Source of the DNA: Silene latifolia | Lineage: Eukaryota > Streptophyta > Magnoliopsida > Caryophyllales > Caryophyllaceae | Assembly: GCF_048544455.1 (NCBI RefSeq) | Contig: NC_133526.1 | Coordinates: 7,890,001-7,954,000 of the forward strand | Length of the DNA stretch: 64,000 nucleotides | Reading direction: 5' to 3' | The notes under the pieces: generated by a model | Told to the model about the DNA's origin: nothing | Database searches by the model: none | Seen by the model: only the letters and a program-made list of their open reading frames with translations | Shown: piece by piece, positions 21,848-34,744 of the stretch | Layout of the letters: each line of letters begins with the position of its first letter | How positions within the stretch are numbered: the stretch's first letter is position 1 | Program-made: the position numbers and the translations under genes

Positions 21848-22082
21848 TTCTACTTTTTACTTTAGTCTTTTTTTTTTCACATAAAAGAAATGACACATGC
21901 GATTCACTCATGGGTTAATTTCCCTTTTAAGGTGGGTCAAGACTCACCAAAAGCCTTAAGTTCTTGGATTTCCAAGACTCAACTTAAAACTTGTCAAGAC
22001 TAGGATAATCATTGGTAGTCTTAAGTAAGTTTTGTCTTAATACTTACCAAATCTTGTCTCAAGATTACCAATAATTTTACCC
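21848..22082. mobile_element. Left-truncated Tourist-like MITE
   Basis: About 235 bp strongly similar to 42650-42882, for example GATTCACTCAT, AGACTCACC and CTCAAGATTACCAATAA. It keeps the right terminus (...ATTTTACCC followed by TAA) but not the left one. A second member of the family bounded at 42510-42882. Confidence 0.75.
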
Positions 22083-22410
22083 TAAGGCCGAAAGAAATTG
22101 GATCACATGTAAGGGTATACTCGAGTTGAGTCTTAGTGTATCTGGGCTTGATTAGGTTTGATTGGGCTGATTTTGATGGCTTGTCAAACGGGCTTAGCTC
22201 ATTTTCAATTTTAATTATTTGAATGGACCATAACATCTTCAGTCCGATAGAAAAAATAGATATTAATCCAAATTTTTCTTAATTGATATACCCTTATCCA
22301 ATGTTTTCGAATAATTGATTTAGCACCAATTGTTGTATCCGTATTATATAACTATCCAAAACCTCTACCCATTTTTCTGACGGCCAAAATAATATAACCT
22401 CCCATATCCC

Positions 22411-23157
22411 GGGTCTTTTGCCAAAATAGCCGTTTAACTCAAACTATTTTCCAAAATGACCATTTTACAAATCTATTTACCAAAATGACCATCTAAGTTA
22501 TAAAGTTGCCATAAAAAAAAGCTAAACAATTTTTTTCTTTTCAAATTTATTTATATTCCCTCAAAATAATACAAATATATAAAAATTATGAAAAAATCTA
22601 CAAAACTGAAGAACATTAATATTTCAATATTATTTTCAGAAAATTAAGGAAATTATCCATTGACTCATGAATCTACATTTGACTTTTACATGAAGACCTG
22701 TGATTTTTATTTTTTATTTTTTTAAGTTTCACAAGAACATTCAGTTTTATAAATACACTTGTATAAACTATTGTTTACAAAAAAATAAGAACATGCATTT
22801 AAAAAAAAACATGCAATTTTCTTTCTAATTGCCAAGCACTATCAGCAATGTAATTATGTAAGAGTCTTTCTAATCTTTTAGCTACTATTAATGCAGATTT
22901 TATAAATAATTTCAATTTGTAGAAAAAAGATTATGAAAATAATTTTTATATATCATGAAAGTAAATGATTTCTTTATATATCATGATAAACTTAAATAAT
23001 TTTTTAAATTAATTTTTATATATATCATGAATGTAAAAAATTGTTTAGCTTTTTTATGGCAACTTTATAATTTAGATGGTCACTTTAGTAAATAGATTTA
23101 TAAAATGGTCATTTAGGAAAATAGTTAGAGTTAAACGGTTATTTTGGCAAAAGACCC
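22411..23157. mobile_element. Mutator-like MITE with about 120-bp terminal inverted repeats
   Basis: Starts GGGTCTTTTGCCAAAATAG and ends with its near-complement at 23157; the arms (about 22411-22535 and 23033-23157) align over about 120 bp. CCATATCCC at 22402-22410 and 23158-23166 is a 9-bp target duplication, the length typical of Mutator elements. The 500-bp interior is AT-rich and noncoding. Confidence 0.9.
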
Positions 23158-23724
23158 CCATATCCCCCTCTTTTTTTTTTTTCAATTTAAAAATTTCTTC
23201 ATTTACTTGCCTGCTCCTTTTTCTTTCAATCTATCTACCTCCCATATCCGTACTCCTTAATTTTTCTCTCACCATAATATATCATTGGTATCCAATTATA
23301 CGAATTGGTCAATATCAATCTCAAGGTGAAGGTAAGTATCATACTATCACATGTATGGAGTAATTTATTATTCAACCATGATTATCTGATTTATGCAGTT
23401 GTATTAAATTTATTACTTTCAAGTTTTGCTTGATTTTTGGGGTTTGGCTCAATGATTTTTGACAATTGATATATCTTTTTAATATGAAAATTTACTCTTT
23501 AAAGTCTAGGTTAAGCAATATTAATTAAGCATTGAGGTTGATTCATACTTGATGCTTTAAGTTGAGATACGAGTTGAATTGACTGGGTTAGTAAAAACAA
23601 ATTAAAAGTTTTTTTTTTAAATTATAACTTTGAGTGAGATTATAAGAATTGTTGTTGGTGCTTGTGCCTTTGAGTGAGATTATAAGAATTAGGAGAATTG
23701 GAACTTATTATGTGTATATCAAAA

Positions 23725-23794
23725 GCCAATTAGCTTAAATGGAAGAGTATGTGCAGCAATGCATATGGTGTGGGTTCGAGTCCCACATTGGCTA
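23725..23794 (+). other. tRNA-like sequence, probably a tRNA pseudogene or SINE head
   Basis: A GCCAAT/ATTGGC acceptor-like stem encloses an A-box-like TTAGCTTAAATGG and a perfect B box GGTTCGAGTCCC in about 70 bp. The anticodon stem-loop does not fold into a clean 7-base loop, and I cannot assign an anticodon. No poly(A) tail or second copy is obvious. Confidence 0.4.
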
Positions 23795-24253
23795 TGACAA
23801 CACTTGTATATTAACCTTTAAAAACCAAGTATGACTCAAAATCGAAAAATGCTTATGCCGGCTTGACAATAGCGACGACCCAAATGTCCAATATCGTCAT
23901 TATGTAAAAATATATTCAAAAGATCGTGTCACTATAGGTAAGAACTTGACTTTTGTAATGGAAACCTAGATGTTTTAGTCTTGTTTCATCATATTTGATG
24001 TCAAACTTATACTTTACTTACCTAGTAAACCCAAATTTTATGTACACAAGACTCAATATCTTATCTTTATAACTCTTTGTTTACAATGAGTACAGTTTAA
24101 TATAAAATTTTAGGTTTAAACTTGAAAACTTATACTTATATGTTAAAAACCCCACTGGTTAAGTTAAAGACAAAAATTATCATCCAAGTTGAACATCACG
24201 TAATTTGATTGACAAGCTATCACTTACTAGTATAACATAAAAACTAATTCTTG

Positions 24254-24480
24254 TAGGTGGAAAACAAAGGCTTTTAAACCACTCGAGGTGTTAATATTTA
24301 TAGGTTGAAAATTAGATGTTTTAGCTTAAAAATTGTTAATTTTAGGCTATCATCAAATAAGGTTAGGTTGAAAACAAAGACTTTTAAACCCACTTACATA
24401 AAGGTGTTAATATTTATAGGTTGAAAACTAGATGTTTTAGCTTAAAAATTGTTAATTTTAGGGTTATCATCAAATAAGGT
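24254..24480. repeat. Tandem duplication of about 110 bp
   Basis: AGGTGTTAATATTTATAGG and TTAGCTTAAAAATTGTTAAT recur about 114 bp apart, with copies at about 24254-24361 and 24362-24480. The interior differs by small indels. Noncoding, AT-rich. Confidence 0.85.
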
Positions 24481-24798
24481 GAGGCATAGATCATTAATGA
24501 ACTAAATGTCTATTAATGGTGTGTGAATAAAAAGAAAAGAAAAATGTACTCATAACTCTGCAAGGAAAGCTCATTTAGTAACTGATTGATAGCCGTACTC
24601 AAGTTTGTGGTGGAGTTGTTTTTTCTCTCTAACCATCTTCTCGTCAGTTACAATTTTGCTAAGTGCTGCATCCTTATCTTAATAAAATTATTTTGGTTTT
24701 TTTAATTATTCACTTTTTCATTGGGCTTCTCTCCTTTTGGGCTCGTCCTATACTATAAGACGATCTTATAGGAGAGTTTCTGTTGATTTAGGTATGAA

Positions 24799-24828
24799 CT
24801 AGTGTTACACCCGTGATAATTCACGGGT
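24799..24828 (-). mobile_element. Helitron 3' terminus, minus strand
   Basis: On the minus strand an 8-bp-arm hairpin (ACCCGTGA, loop ATTA, TCACGGGT) is followed 6 bases later by CTAG and then T, the Helitron 3' end pattern. The 5' end is not certain; a TACTATATTA motif on the same strand near 25220 is a weak candidate. Related ends occur at 39708 and 48335. Confidence 0.6.
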
Positions 24829-24999
24829 TGTTTATATATTTAGTAAAATAAACTATTGGGTGAGAATTCAATTACATAATGTAATTCCACATGATATAGC
24901 TTTGTTCTTCGGTCTTTTTCAAGATTGGTATACGAATAATGTTTGTTAATTTTCCTGGAAAGATGTTTAAGATTGATGTGTGGAAAGATGTTTCATTTA

Positions 25000-27589
25000 A
25001 TTGTATACATAACCGTCAAGTATGGAAAGATTTAAATTCTTCATCTTTTAATAAATGGAAAGATGTTTAAGATTAATGTGTAATTTGAATGCTTGTATTA
25101 TGATCTTAAGTTCTACCCCGTGAAGACGTGAAGTAAACATTATAATTCATAAGAATTACTGCTTTGATTGAATTTTGTTATATAAAACCTTAAATCAAAT
25201 CAATTATTGGATTTAATCAGGTAATATAGTATGTCAATCTAACTTTGATTTCATTTACAAAAAAAATTGATTTAAGTTTTAAATTATTTTGGTAAAAGTG
25301 TTAGACTCACGAACACCAATACATTAATTTTTTTTAGAAAACCCCTGAAAGATTATAGCATTTCATTAATATCAGACGTTGCAGCCCAACATTACTCGGA
25401 AACTTATTCGACCTGAACCTATAGCAATTGCACCATGGAAGTGTGCGATGAACATTCAAATATTTATAGTGATGATCTCACTTTTCATTTTTATAGTCTT
25501 TGTTTAAGACGAAGTATCTGTCTTCTACTTTTCTCTATGCATTATGCTTTGATCTTATATTAATCTCACATGAGCTGGTGAACATATTTAACCCGTTTTA
25601 AGCTTAAGCGGATATCCCCTCTTAAATGAGAATTTGAATAAAAATATAAGAAAAAACAAAAAAAGGGGAAAACCAAGGTACCAAAGTCCAATACATCTGC
25701 TGGAGTACTACATCCCTACAAATCTGCAATCTACAATCTACAATCTACAAGTGCTCTTTGTGTTATAACATTTCTTTACATTTTCTACTCAAGCTGTTTA
25801 TCCAGCTTTTCATTGATTCAAGAAAAAATACAGCTACAAAGTCTTATAACTTATACACACACCTACCATTCTACATCAATTTGATAAATATGAACTAATT
25901 AAATCTAGTTCTTCAGTGTTTTTAGTTTCGTTTGAACCAATTCAATTGTTCTCCAACAATTTAATGAAGATAAAGGAGCCCAATCAATAACAGAATTGGA
26001 TAGTGAAGAAAATTATAAATCTCGGTAGTTAGTTGAAAGAGTGGGTTTGCATGAGAATAAAAATAGAGATGAGAAATGGAAAAAATAATGTTATTTTTTT
26101 CCTCAACTCCAGAAAGATGTTAATCTTTATACCTACAGAATTGCAGTGAGATTCGTCGCACAAGTCTAGGAGGATGTTGAATTTTTGAAATCACTACCAA
26201 GAGGCATTACAGCTTCACACGCATCTTCACGATTTTCTTGTCAAGCTTTGGTATCGCCATTGTTGCTTCTTTTCACTGATTCACATACCTAAAAAATAAA
26301 TAAATTATAACTAAGACCCAACAATTTAAATAAAAAAAGCTATAATTCTAATTTATAAAGTAAACTAAATGAAAGTAACAGAAAAAGGAGACTGAGATAC
26401 CAGTGAGGCAATTGAGAGATAGCGAAACCTTAGAAGTAAAGGGTGGAAGTAAAAATGACATTTAAGCAAAGATTCAAATGGATATTTAGGATTTTGAGTT
26501 TATGATGTTATACTAGAACATCATTGCCATGAAAACGAAAAACCACCGACCGGCGACCAGCCTATATCGCCCTGTCTTTTGCGTCATCTTCCAACATCAT
26601 ACAAACGTGGTGGTTGTGCGGTATTGGTGTTGGGTTTTGTTGGATGAGATCTGGAGAGAGAAGTCAGGAAAGGTTGTGGATGCTGATCTGAATTGTGAAA
26701 GTGTTTGAAATTTATTTTGAATGAGGCTTGTTTTTTGGAAAATGGATTTACCTGGTAAGTTGTGATCTAGATAGGGATGAATTAATAATGGACATTGAAG
26801 CACGCCAGCTTAGGAAATTGTATACTGATAGAAAGAGAATTGACCGTTTTACCCTTCCTTTTTCTGCTGAATATTCATTGTCATTCTCAAGTAGCATACA
26901 GAATGACAAAGGAATAGGTTAAAAGTACGCCACATTTAATTGGATTTTTTTTTTGTTGTTGTTGATGTGGCCATATTGCAAAATCGTGATTGACTCAAAT
27001 AAAACATATTTTGTGAGGTTGAATGTGAGGGCTGCATTACCTTAATTCTCAAAGGAGATTGTGCCACCTCAGCGGTTTTACAAGATTCTTTTTTATATAT
27101 ATATAATGATATTTATTCTTAAAATGTCAAATGTCCAAATTCGATCGGAAACAATGTAATGCCTACTGTTGAAACTTCTCTTAAAGTTTCGCTAAGTTTT
27201 ATCCATCAAAAACACAAAAATATGCCTACAGAAGGAGAGGATCATCCCCTCGTTGAACAAGTTATGAATCTAATGAAAAGTAAATGGAATCAAACAGCAG
27301 AAAGGGAAGGAAGGGAGAAAACAACCTTAACGTACAACCCAATTTTCATTGACTGCCGTATACTTTAAGTCCGAAAGATAAATATTGTAAAAAAAAAAAA
27401 CAATATAGTCATCTAGACAACAAGCTTAGTAGTTGATAGTGTAGCCTTGTATTTCTTGTTGAGGAAATACGGTAACGCTCTCTAAATATTTTTATTCAGT
27501 TGTTTCTACATTTTGTTGTATTATAAATAGCGATGGGGATTGAATAATTAAGTCATTAGGCTCAAAATCAGTATCAAGGCCCATGAAAT
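25000..27589. other. AT-rich intergenic DNA with no supported gene
   Basis: Only short, low-complexity open frames. No repeat could be bounded. A short run of near-repeats of CAATCTACAA lies at about 25727-25750. Confidence 0.6.
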
Positions 27590-27990
27590 CTCCTTAAGGG
27601 CCCAAATCAAAGTAGGACTCCCATGCTCTTAAGGGAGGCTTGGCCCAAAGAGAGGCCGAGCTAGTGGTCATCCCCAACCGAGGGTGGATTTCAATCACAA
27701 CTTATCTCCGGGATTACCGCTCCATGTCAAGTTAAGAGTACGGTCAGAGCCACGTGGAGGTCCCATGTGAGTCCCTTCGGTCCATACAAGTTGTCCTCTA
27801 TAAATAGGGGCAAAATGCACCTCTAAAGGTATCCAATCTCTAACTCTCGAAGAACCTTCTCTTCCTACAAATGATTGACCAAAGAAAATTACCTCATGAG
27901 ATACTCGTTCGACACCAAAATGAGAACAAAGATTGATTTAGGCATCAAAGGGTCGGGGATTCTTGTTTTAGGAGTTGAGCCAAGAGGAAT
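27590..27990 (+). mobile_element. Probable LTR fragment of a retrotransposon
   Basis: A GC-richer island in AT-rich DNA with a CTATAAATAGGGG TATA box at about 27799, preceded by phrases such as GGCCGAGCTAGTGG and CCAACCGAGGGTGG that resemble gypsy LTRs. No second copy in the window, so the boundaries are approximate and solo LTR versus truncated LTR is open. Confidence 0.45.
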
Positions 27991-28594
27991 GAACAGAGCA
28001 TTGACGTCGGACAGAGCTTGGCCAATCACAAAACATCGATTAATCTCGTTTAATTTATATTAAGCATTGACTACATTTTTACTCGAAACAATTGACTACG
28101 TTTTATTTTGCAAGAAAAAATAATTTCATTTGTAGATAAATCTTTCCTTATTGTACCACCACCTTCGAAGTGGAACTACAACCTCACATGCCAGCACATC
28201 GACCCCTTACGATTCAGTACACTACATAATTCACGTTACTAAAGGGACCTTTTGTGCTCCTTTTTGCCCTCAATTATAAGATCACCATCATTTTCCAACC
28301 CCATTTTAAACAAAGAATATACATATAAAAAATATTCTAATGTAAAACTACAGCCTATTCAGTCTTCACTCTTCACATGTACCGTTCCTCTAAACAAATC
28401 AAAAAATGCCACGTCGCCAATGTTGTCCCTCATGTCAGAAATTCCAGCGCAAGTGACACTGTAAATCCAACTGTCTTCCACTACGTATTACTCTACTTGT
28501 ATATATATACACTCTCCCATGCACATGACCTATCTTCTCGGGAAACACAACCTGGCTACTTTTTACCAATAAGTGACTTCCACGTGTTAATAAC

Positions 28595-31275
28595 TCATTC
28601 GTCAGAAACTCCCAAGTTTAAATGGTGGGCCCCAAGATTTAGCTTCTGATTTAAAGAGCGTAGGACATGCCATGTTGCGTCGCCAGCGTGGATCTTGTTG
28701 TTGAAAAGTAGGGCCCGCCTTACGTCAGGGTCCCACAGATTCCTTTGTATAGTCGTAAGATTGGTCCTTGCCACGTGGTCAAGGATTTTACCTAGATTTA
28801 CCACATCATTTTCAGCAACCGTTAAAGAGATCTCCGGCCACGGGATGGCGTCGTTAAATGGTAACCGGATACCGTCTGCGATGATGACTGGAATGCAGCC
28901 CAATGCAACAGATTCAACTAGTCGCGGACTCCATGGGGCCCACCCCAATGGACATAAACAAAAGGTTGAACGTGCTATTTCGGATTGGTAACCCGCATAC
29001 CTATTCCTCTTCAAGTAAAATTTCTTGTTATTGTTGTATTTCCGCCATATTTGAGTCCTTACCGCCCTACATAACACAGGTATCTCACTAAATTAAAAAT
29101 TTAGAAAAAAGAAATATCCATATGAATTATATATACTCAGATATATCGGAGCAATATACTCAGATAATATCCATTTTGGATATTATTGAAAATATCCAAA
29201 ATGGTCAACTATAATTCGATAATCTATACGTAATAAAATTAAAAGATAATGTCAAATTTGATGGCAGAATAGCATTAAAGATGATAATGACTTTTATAAA
29301 CCATGAAATACTTTACTTTGAATCAAATACCGAGTACTCCGTATTATTCAAGTCATTACCACACTAAAAGTCAATTGATCTAGAATAGGCATGCATGACC
29401 AAATTGCGTAATAATTTCTCAACAATAAAGGGGCAATATGGGAAATAAAGAAGTAATCTAAAAAAAGAGTTCAGGTTTGTTACTTGCTGTAATAACGGCC
29501 GCTGACATTTTTAGGATGAAGTTCCATTTTACCCCTGAAGAAGGCAAAAATATCACGAGGACCACCTAAAGGCCATTTCTCCAAAGTTGACCTTACACTT
29601 TGTGGAGGTATATATGGTGGAATGACCACGTTTTCTACCTCTTGGCATGGGTGCTGGTATTCCACTCCAAACGTTTGCAATATTATTGACTTCCTCATTA
29701 TTTCTGGTATTCCATCTTCTTTTGCAACATCCTCCTATAATATTTGTCAATGAAAACAAAATCAATTATATCGCCCAATTATACGATCATTGTTAAATTA
29801 ATAACATAATACGGAGTAAAACATTAAAGATAACGTCCCTCCGGGTCTACAACCAAGAATTGACCGATTGTAGACCCGACATGTAAAATCATAGGGACTT
29901 CCGATTGAGAATCATATATTAGTCGAAATGTCATAATTTAGATACAAAAACAAGAAAAGTTCAAAGCTACTTTCCGATTGGATAATCATGTACGAGTACT
30001 ATTTAATCGTATTAGATAAGGCAAAATTCTAATAAAATTTAATTTTATAATATGAATGATATTTATGGTGGGGTTTATAAATTTGGAACATACACTCCAT
30101 AATCTAAATTCCAAAAGTGGGACAATCACAACTAAACTTCACATGTATCTTGCATAATTCTATCGATAGATTACCCCAATTGTCATGGGACAATCTTAAC
30201 TATGCTCACATGTACCGTTCTCCCAATGTTCTCGTGCGTTATTTAAGACAGACACATTTAACTACATTCACATGCACAAACTCCTCTACCCAATCGCCTA
30301 ATAATTAGGCGATTTTAAGACGGATATATCCATCATTTCAAAGCATTTTAACTTTTAATCACCACAGATTAATTAAACTCAACTCATAATGTTATTAATT
30401 GAAAAGTACTACCTATGTCCTAAATAATTGTTTGTAAATGGTATCTAAATCAAAGGTAAACAAATAATTATGATTAAATTATGACCTTATTTAAAAAAAA
30501 AATGTAAAATAAATTGATAAAAAGAAGGGAAAGAAAAAGTTACCAAGGTATGGAAACAAGCACCAAAATCATGAGAAGCGACAAAGACATGGTTTGAACC
30601 AAGAGTGCGATTCCAGAAAGGAAAGTTAGAGGAAATGAAATGAATGGCGGAGGAAATAAGGGAACGAGCATGACCAATTGCAGGGAAGCCATTAATGGTA
30701 CTAAAATTGCAAGAAACGTAAACCGGTACAAAGAAGAAATCAGCTTCGTTCGGGTCGAATGTTCGGGCTTCGCTTTCTAACAATGCTTTGTGAATGGCTA
30801 CCTCTGATGCAAATAAATGTTTGCTGCATCTCTCGTTTTGCAACCATTGTTTGTTGTATTTTTCTGGTAATTCGTATACATATACCTTCAACTTCAAATC
30901 TACAAGTAAACACAATAAAACAATAATAAGATTAGAACCCGTAAAAATAAGCGATATTAATTATTGTATAAGACGGTCTTATATGTTATATATACCTGAT
31001 TGAATCTGGGGTGAATATTGTTGAATAAGAGAGCGGGCGGGTTTGAAATTGGGAGAGTTGTTGTTGTTGGTTTTGAAAGAAGGAAAAGAAAAGAACAAAT
31101 AAAAAGAAAGAAAAAACCAAAGAAGCCATTTAAAAAATCTATGATAAAAATGGTGGAAAATTCTTTTATTGTTATTGTTGTCTTTAGCTCTACCATGTTT
31201 GTAATTAGAGTTTAGAAACTTCATTTTGACATAGAAACCTTGTCTTCGTTTAGTGGGTCGATTCAAATCCTCCAT
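28595..31275 (-). CDS. Exostosin-family glycosyltransferase (GT47), probable glucuronosyltransferase-like, 4 exons
   Basis: Exons on the minus strand: 31275-30996, 30899-30544, 29734-29484, 29066-28595. All junctions are GT-AG with matching phases, giving 1359 nt and 452 aa. A single transmembrane anchor (about residues 47-64, WLLWFFLSFYLFF) marks a type II Golgi protein. The exostosin domain runs from VYVYELPEKYNKQW (about residue 98) to near residue 410. It includes ADFFFVPVYVSCNF, SHDFGACFH, ILQTFG and the conserved CPLGWAPWSPRLVESVALG, where the Glu is in the nucleotide-sugar-binding region of the family. Length and motifs resemble Arabidopsis At1g21480 and rice Os03g0107900 more than IRX10. 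Likely cell-wall polysaccharide or proteoglycan synthesis. Substrate unknown. Intron 2 (29735-30543) holds a small hairpin. Looks intact. Confidence 0.93.
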
Positions 31276-31838
31276 TTTTAGGCAACGATTATTTAGGGGA
31301 AGAATGAATGTATGTATGTAATAGTGGTTGAGATGAGGTTTTCTTTGTTTGGTTTATGAGGGGATCAAGTGAAAATTAAGGTACTAGGATGGATTTGTTT
31401 GTTGGAAAATGAAAGATTTAGTTGGGGAGTTGGTTTTTGCTTGGAGATTAAAATTTATCAAGTTTTAGTTGGGGGAGTAAATGATACTCGTACTCTTTCT
31501 TCTAGAGTTTTATTATTAGGAAGGAGGAGTACTATTGTATTGGTTTTTGGTTGAGTTGGGTGTTGTTTGTTTAGGAAAGAAAACGAAAGAAAGTAGTTAA
31601 TGGTAAAGTAGCAAGAGTGTGTAGGTTTGTGTTGGAGTATTTCTGTATACACAAATTCTCATATAGACGGATACCATTTCCTCTCACAAAATACCCATTT
31701 GCCATAAAGTGAGAAACACATGGGGGTATCCCACCTTATCCCTTCTACCCATTTTATTAGAGCTTTTTACCCGTCTGTTCGCCCCACCCGTCTATACGAC
31801 CTATTGTTCTGTGTATACATGGTGTTTGTATGATGATA

Positions 31839-32036
31839 CTCCCTCCGTCCCGTTTAATTACTTCGTATTATCTTTTGTTTTTATCACAAAAAGTCAAAAT
31901 TCAAAGAAATGTAGGGGATAAATTATTAAATGAAGGATCAAATTACTTATTAATTGCATTTCTAAAATAAAAAAGATAATAATTGATTGACATATCCAAA
32001 ATAAAATAGGATAACAAATAACCGAAACGGAAAGAG
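31839..32036. mobile_element. Stowaway-like MITE, 198 bp
   Basis: Starts CTCCCTCCGTCCCG and ends CGGAAAGAG with TA on both sides (31837-31838, 32037-32038). TA target and CTCCCTCCGT terminus are the Stowaway/Tc1-mariner signature. It lies upstream of the GT47 gene. Confidence 0.8.
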
Positions 32037-32058
32037 TATTTGTAAAAACAAAAATATA

Positions 32059-33339
32059 CTCCCTCTATACCAGACCAATATTAACACTTACTTACCTAAT
32101 ACGGTCGTACTACACCAATGGTAACATACTATAAATGGGCTGTTTTTTTTCCAAAAATACCCTTATATCCTTCTTATATTTACACAAATGTCAAGTAGTG
32201 AGCCTCTCACCAACCCAACATTAATTCTTATTATATTCAACTTACTTTCCCTATTTGTTTCTGCTTTTACCCTTTTTTTAAAAGGTTTTGATATATACAA
32301 CCCATTGAGTTGTATTTAAGCATTTAATATCTTCCATATTTGGTATCAATACTATATATTAAATCCAGAAACCAAGGGATTTCAATGTAATTAAAGAAAG
32401 TTATACAAATTAATTATACTATATAGTTTTAAATCACTAGCACCGTGTGATGGACCCGATTAAGGGATCTCAATGCAAATACTATATAGCTTGGGTTAAA
32501 AGTATAATATAAAGATTCTTTGATGAAGAATACTTATGGAAACTACATTAAATTAAAAGTAATTAATTTTAGAAAACACAATACTATAGTAATTTTTCTT
32601 AAAATTAACATGCACCGCTTATGGAATTAATTAGTATCATCATAAAATTATAAATTAAATTAAATGTAGTCAAAGTAATAGTAACAGCAACGAGATTAAT
32701 AAAATTTAACAGTATTAATGTGTGAGTAGTGACAGTTATAATAATGATAGTGGGAGTAATGAATGTGACAACGAATGTAATGAAAGTAACAGTGATAGCA
32801 ATGAGAAAGCGTATGAACAATTAAATAACCAATCGACTCAAGGAAATATTTTATTTATTTAAATATAGACCGGATAAAATTAACGGGAATAATGAAGTTA
32901 ATAGAAAAAAATAGAGGAATTAGTAAAAGAAACAATAGTAACCACGAGAGTAGTGAACGTAATGATATTAACAAGGAATGTCGTGAAAGTAATAATATTA
33001 GTAGCAGGGCAATGAATGTGTCTCATAATTTGAAAATAAATCATCATAATTACAAGATATGCTATAGAAAAATATATTACTAATAGTAAACGTGTGAGTT
33101 AGACACTCCAACATAGTTTATTTCATTGCAAATAAAATTTAACGGTAACAAAAGGTAGCCCGGGCGAAGCCGGGCTTCAAACCTAGTTAAGTTAGAAATT
33201 CAAGACCAAATTATGCACAATCCATTGTAATTAATGCATATATTTACAAAAAATTTCCATATTTAGTTCCTTAAATACAACCTTTTTTCTAAAAACTTCA
33301 TTTTTTTACCATATTACCATTGGTTTGGTATGGAAGAAG
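32059..33339. mobile_element. Stowaway-like MITE split by a Helitron
   Basis: Left end CTCCCTCTATACCAGACCAA and right end TTGGTTTGGTATGGAAGAAG are inverted repeats over about 25-30 bp, flanked by TA. Its own length is about 440 bp; an 841-bp Helitron sits at 32346-33186. It is therefore older than the Helitron. Confidence 0.7.
32346..33186 (+). mobile_element. Complete non-autonomous Helitron, 841 bp
   Basis: Begins TCAATACTATATATTAA right after an A (32345). Ends with a 7-bp-arm hairpin AGCCCGG-GCGAAG-CCGGGCT (33157-33176), a six-base spacer and CTAG (33183-33186), followed by T. Insertion between A and T without target duplication is the Helitron rule. The interior holds many degenerate GTAATNATA/GAAAGTAA-type units and no RepHel protein, so it depends on another element. 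Confidence 0.85.
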
Positions 33340-34744
33340 TATACATTCGGAGGTTTCTTTTGAGGTCTACTAGTGTGTACACTTGGTAAAATTGACCCGT
33401 CCAAATCTCGTCCGTACTCGATACTCTAACTCATAATCCGAATTCGAATTAACTCGACTCAACATAATCCAGCTCAAGAGTTTATTATTCTATGCTTATT
33501 ATTATCTATAAAAAAGTTGATAATAGTTAATTTAAAAATGATCCAAACCTGAAATGATACGAGTTGACCCGAACTTTTGTAAAGCCAAACTTAATCTGAT
33601 TGACTCATTTGCTAGGTATGCATTCGAAATGTAAATAGCAATGGAGCAAAAATAAAAGACTTCATTTATGAAAAGTGAGAATGTCACATTGAAAGTCTAA
33701 AAAAAAAAGATGATATAAAACTTTTACCGTCATTATTATTTTAAGAGTTAATTGTGAAACGACAAGGATAACAAACTTTCGAATACTTATTATGTAAAAT
33801 CATTATACTAAAATGCTTTTATTCTTGTATGCTAAAACTTTATTTACTATCAAAATAAACAAAGACCTTTCTTACGAACTGGCGTACAATATAAAACTAT
33901 TTTATTCTATAATTTATAAGCAAAGTCTGATTAAAAATAACATATTCCATGACTTAAATTGTATAACCCTTCTATGCATTCCTACCTACCCAAAAATAGG
34001 TTCAACTTTTTTCCTAAATTTTACCTCCTCCAATTTAGACTAAATCTATTTTTCAATTATTGACAATTCAAATAATTAACTTTCTACCATTTTTGGGATA
34101 ACCTAGTTGCATGTAAAATGTTCAAGTACCCTTATAAATCAAATTAATTTATAGGTTAAGTATTAAGGAGTAGATGATAAAATAAATTACCTTTTATGTA
34201 ATTTGACATAGTCTTAGAGTTATTTATACTTGTGAACTTTTTTAAACATCATGCCAAAGACACCCAAAAGCACGGCTAATATTAAATAGGTTATTTACAA
34301 CATTTTCGCCAAATATAGACTAACTAGAATTGGTAAAAAAGAAATAAAAATTACTTTTATGAAATAAGCATAACTTAAATGGCTTGTTAAAAAGAGCCTA
34401 GCATTATAACTTATAAGGACTCTTGAATACAATTTTGTCTTAAGATTTATGTAAGCATAAAGATGTCTTTCAGGATATGGCTCCCATATATACAAAATTC
34501 TTCTTTTTTTTCTTCAAAGGTTGAAAAAAAAAAGTAAAGCGAATAAATAAATTTAAGGTAAGTCTAAAAGGATAAAGTTCAAATTTTCAGTTCAGTCTGA
34601 GGAATAAAAAAGGTAAAATTAAAGTTAGTGAAAGCTATACTGGTATTGTCTTATGATTAAGAAAAGTTTTGGTATTAAAAACCGGATAAATTCAAATTCT
34701 AAGTTGAGTTTGAGGATAATGTCTCGTTAAAGGCTACTCCTATT
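33340..34744. other. AT-rich intergenic DNA with no supported gene
   Basis: Contains a short GACCCG/ACTCGA-rich stretch (about 33395-33480), related to the larger tract at 40010-40390, and otherwise low-complexity A+T DNA with only short chance frames. Confidence 0.55.

Noticed and set aside
26597-27368. Short open frames of 64-69 codons in the intergenic region
   Set aside because: No motif, no partner exons, low-complexity composition.
32605-33083. Open frames of 63-71 codons on both strands
   Set aside because: They fall in the repetitive interior of the Helitron and are explained by its degenerate tandem units.
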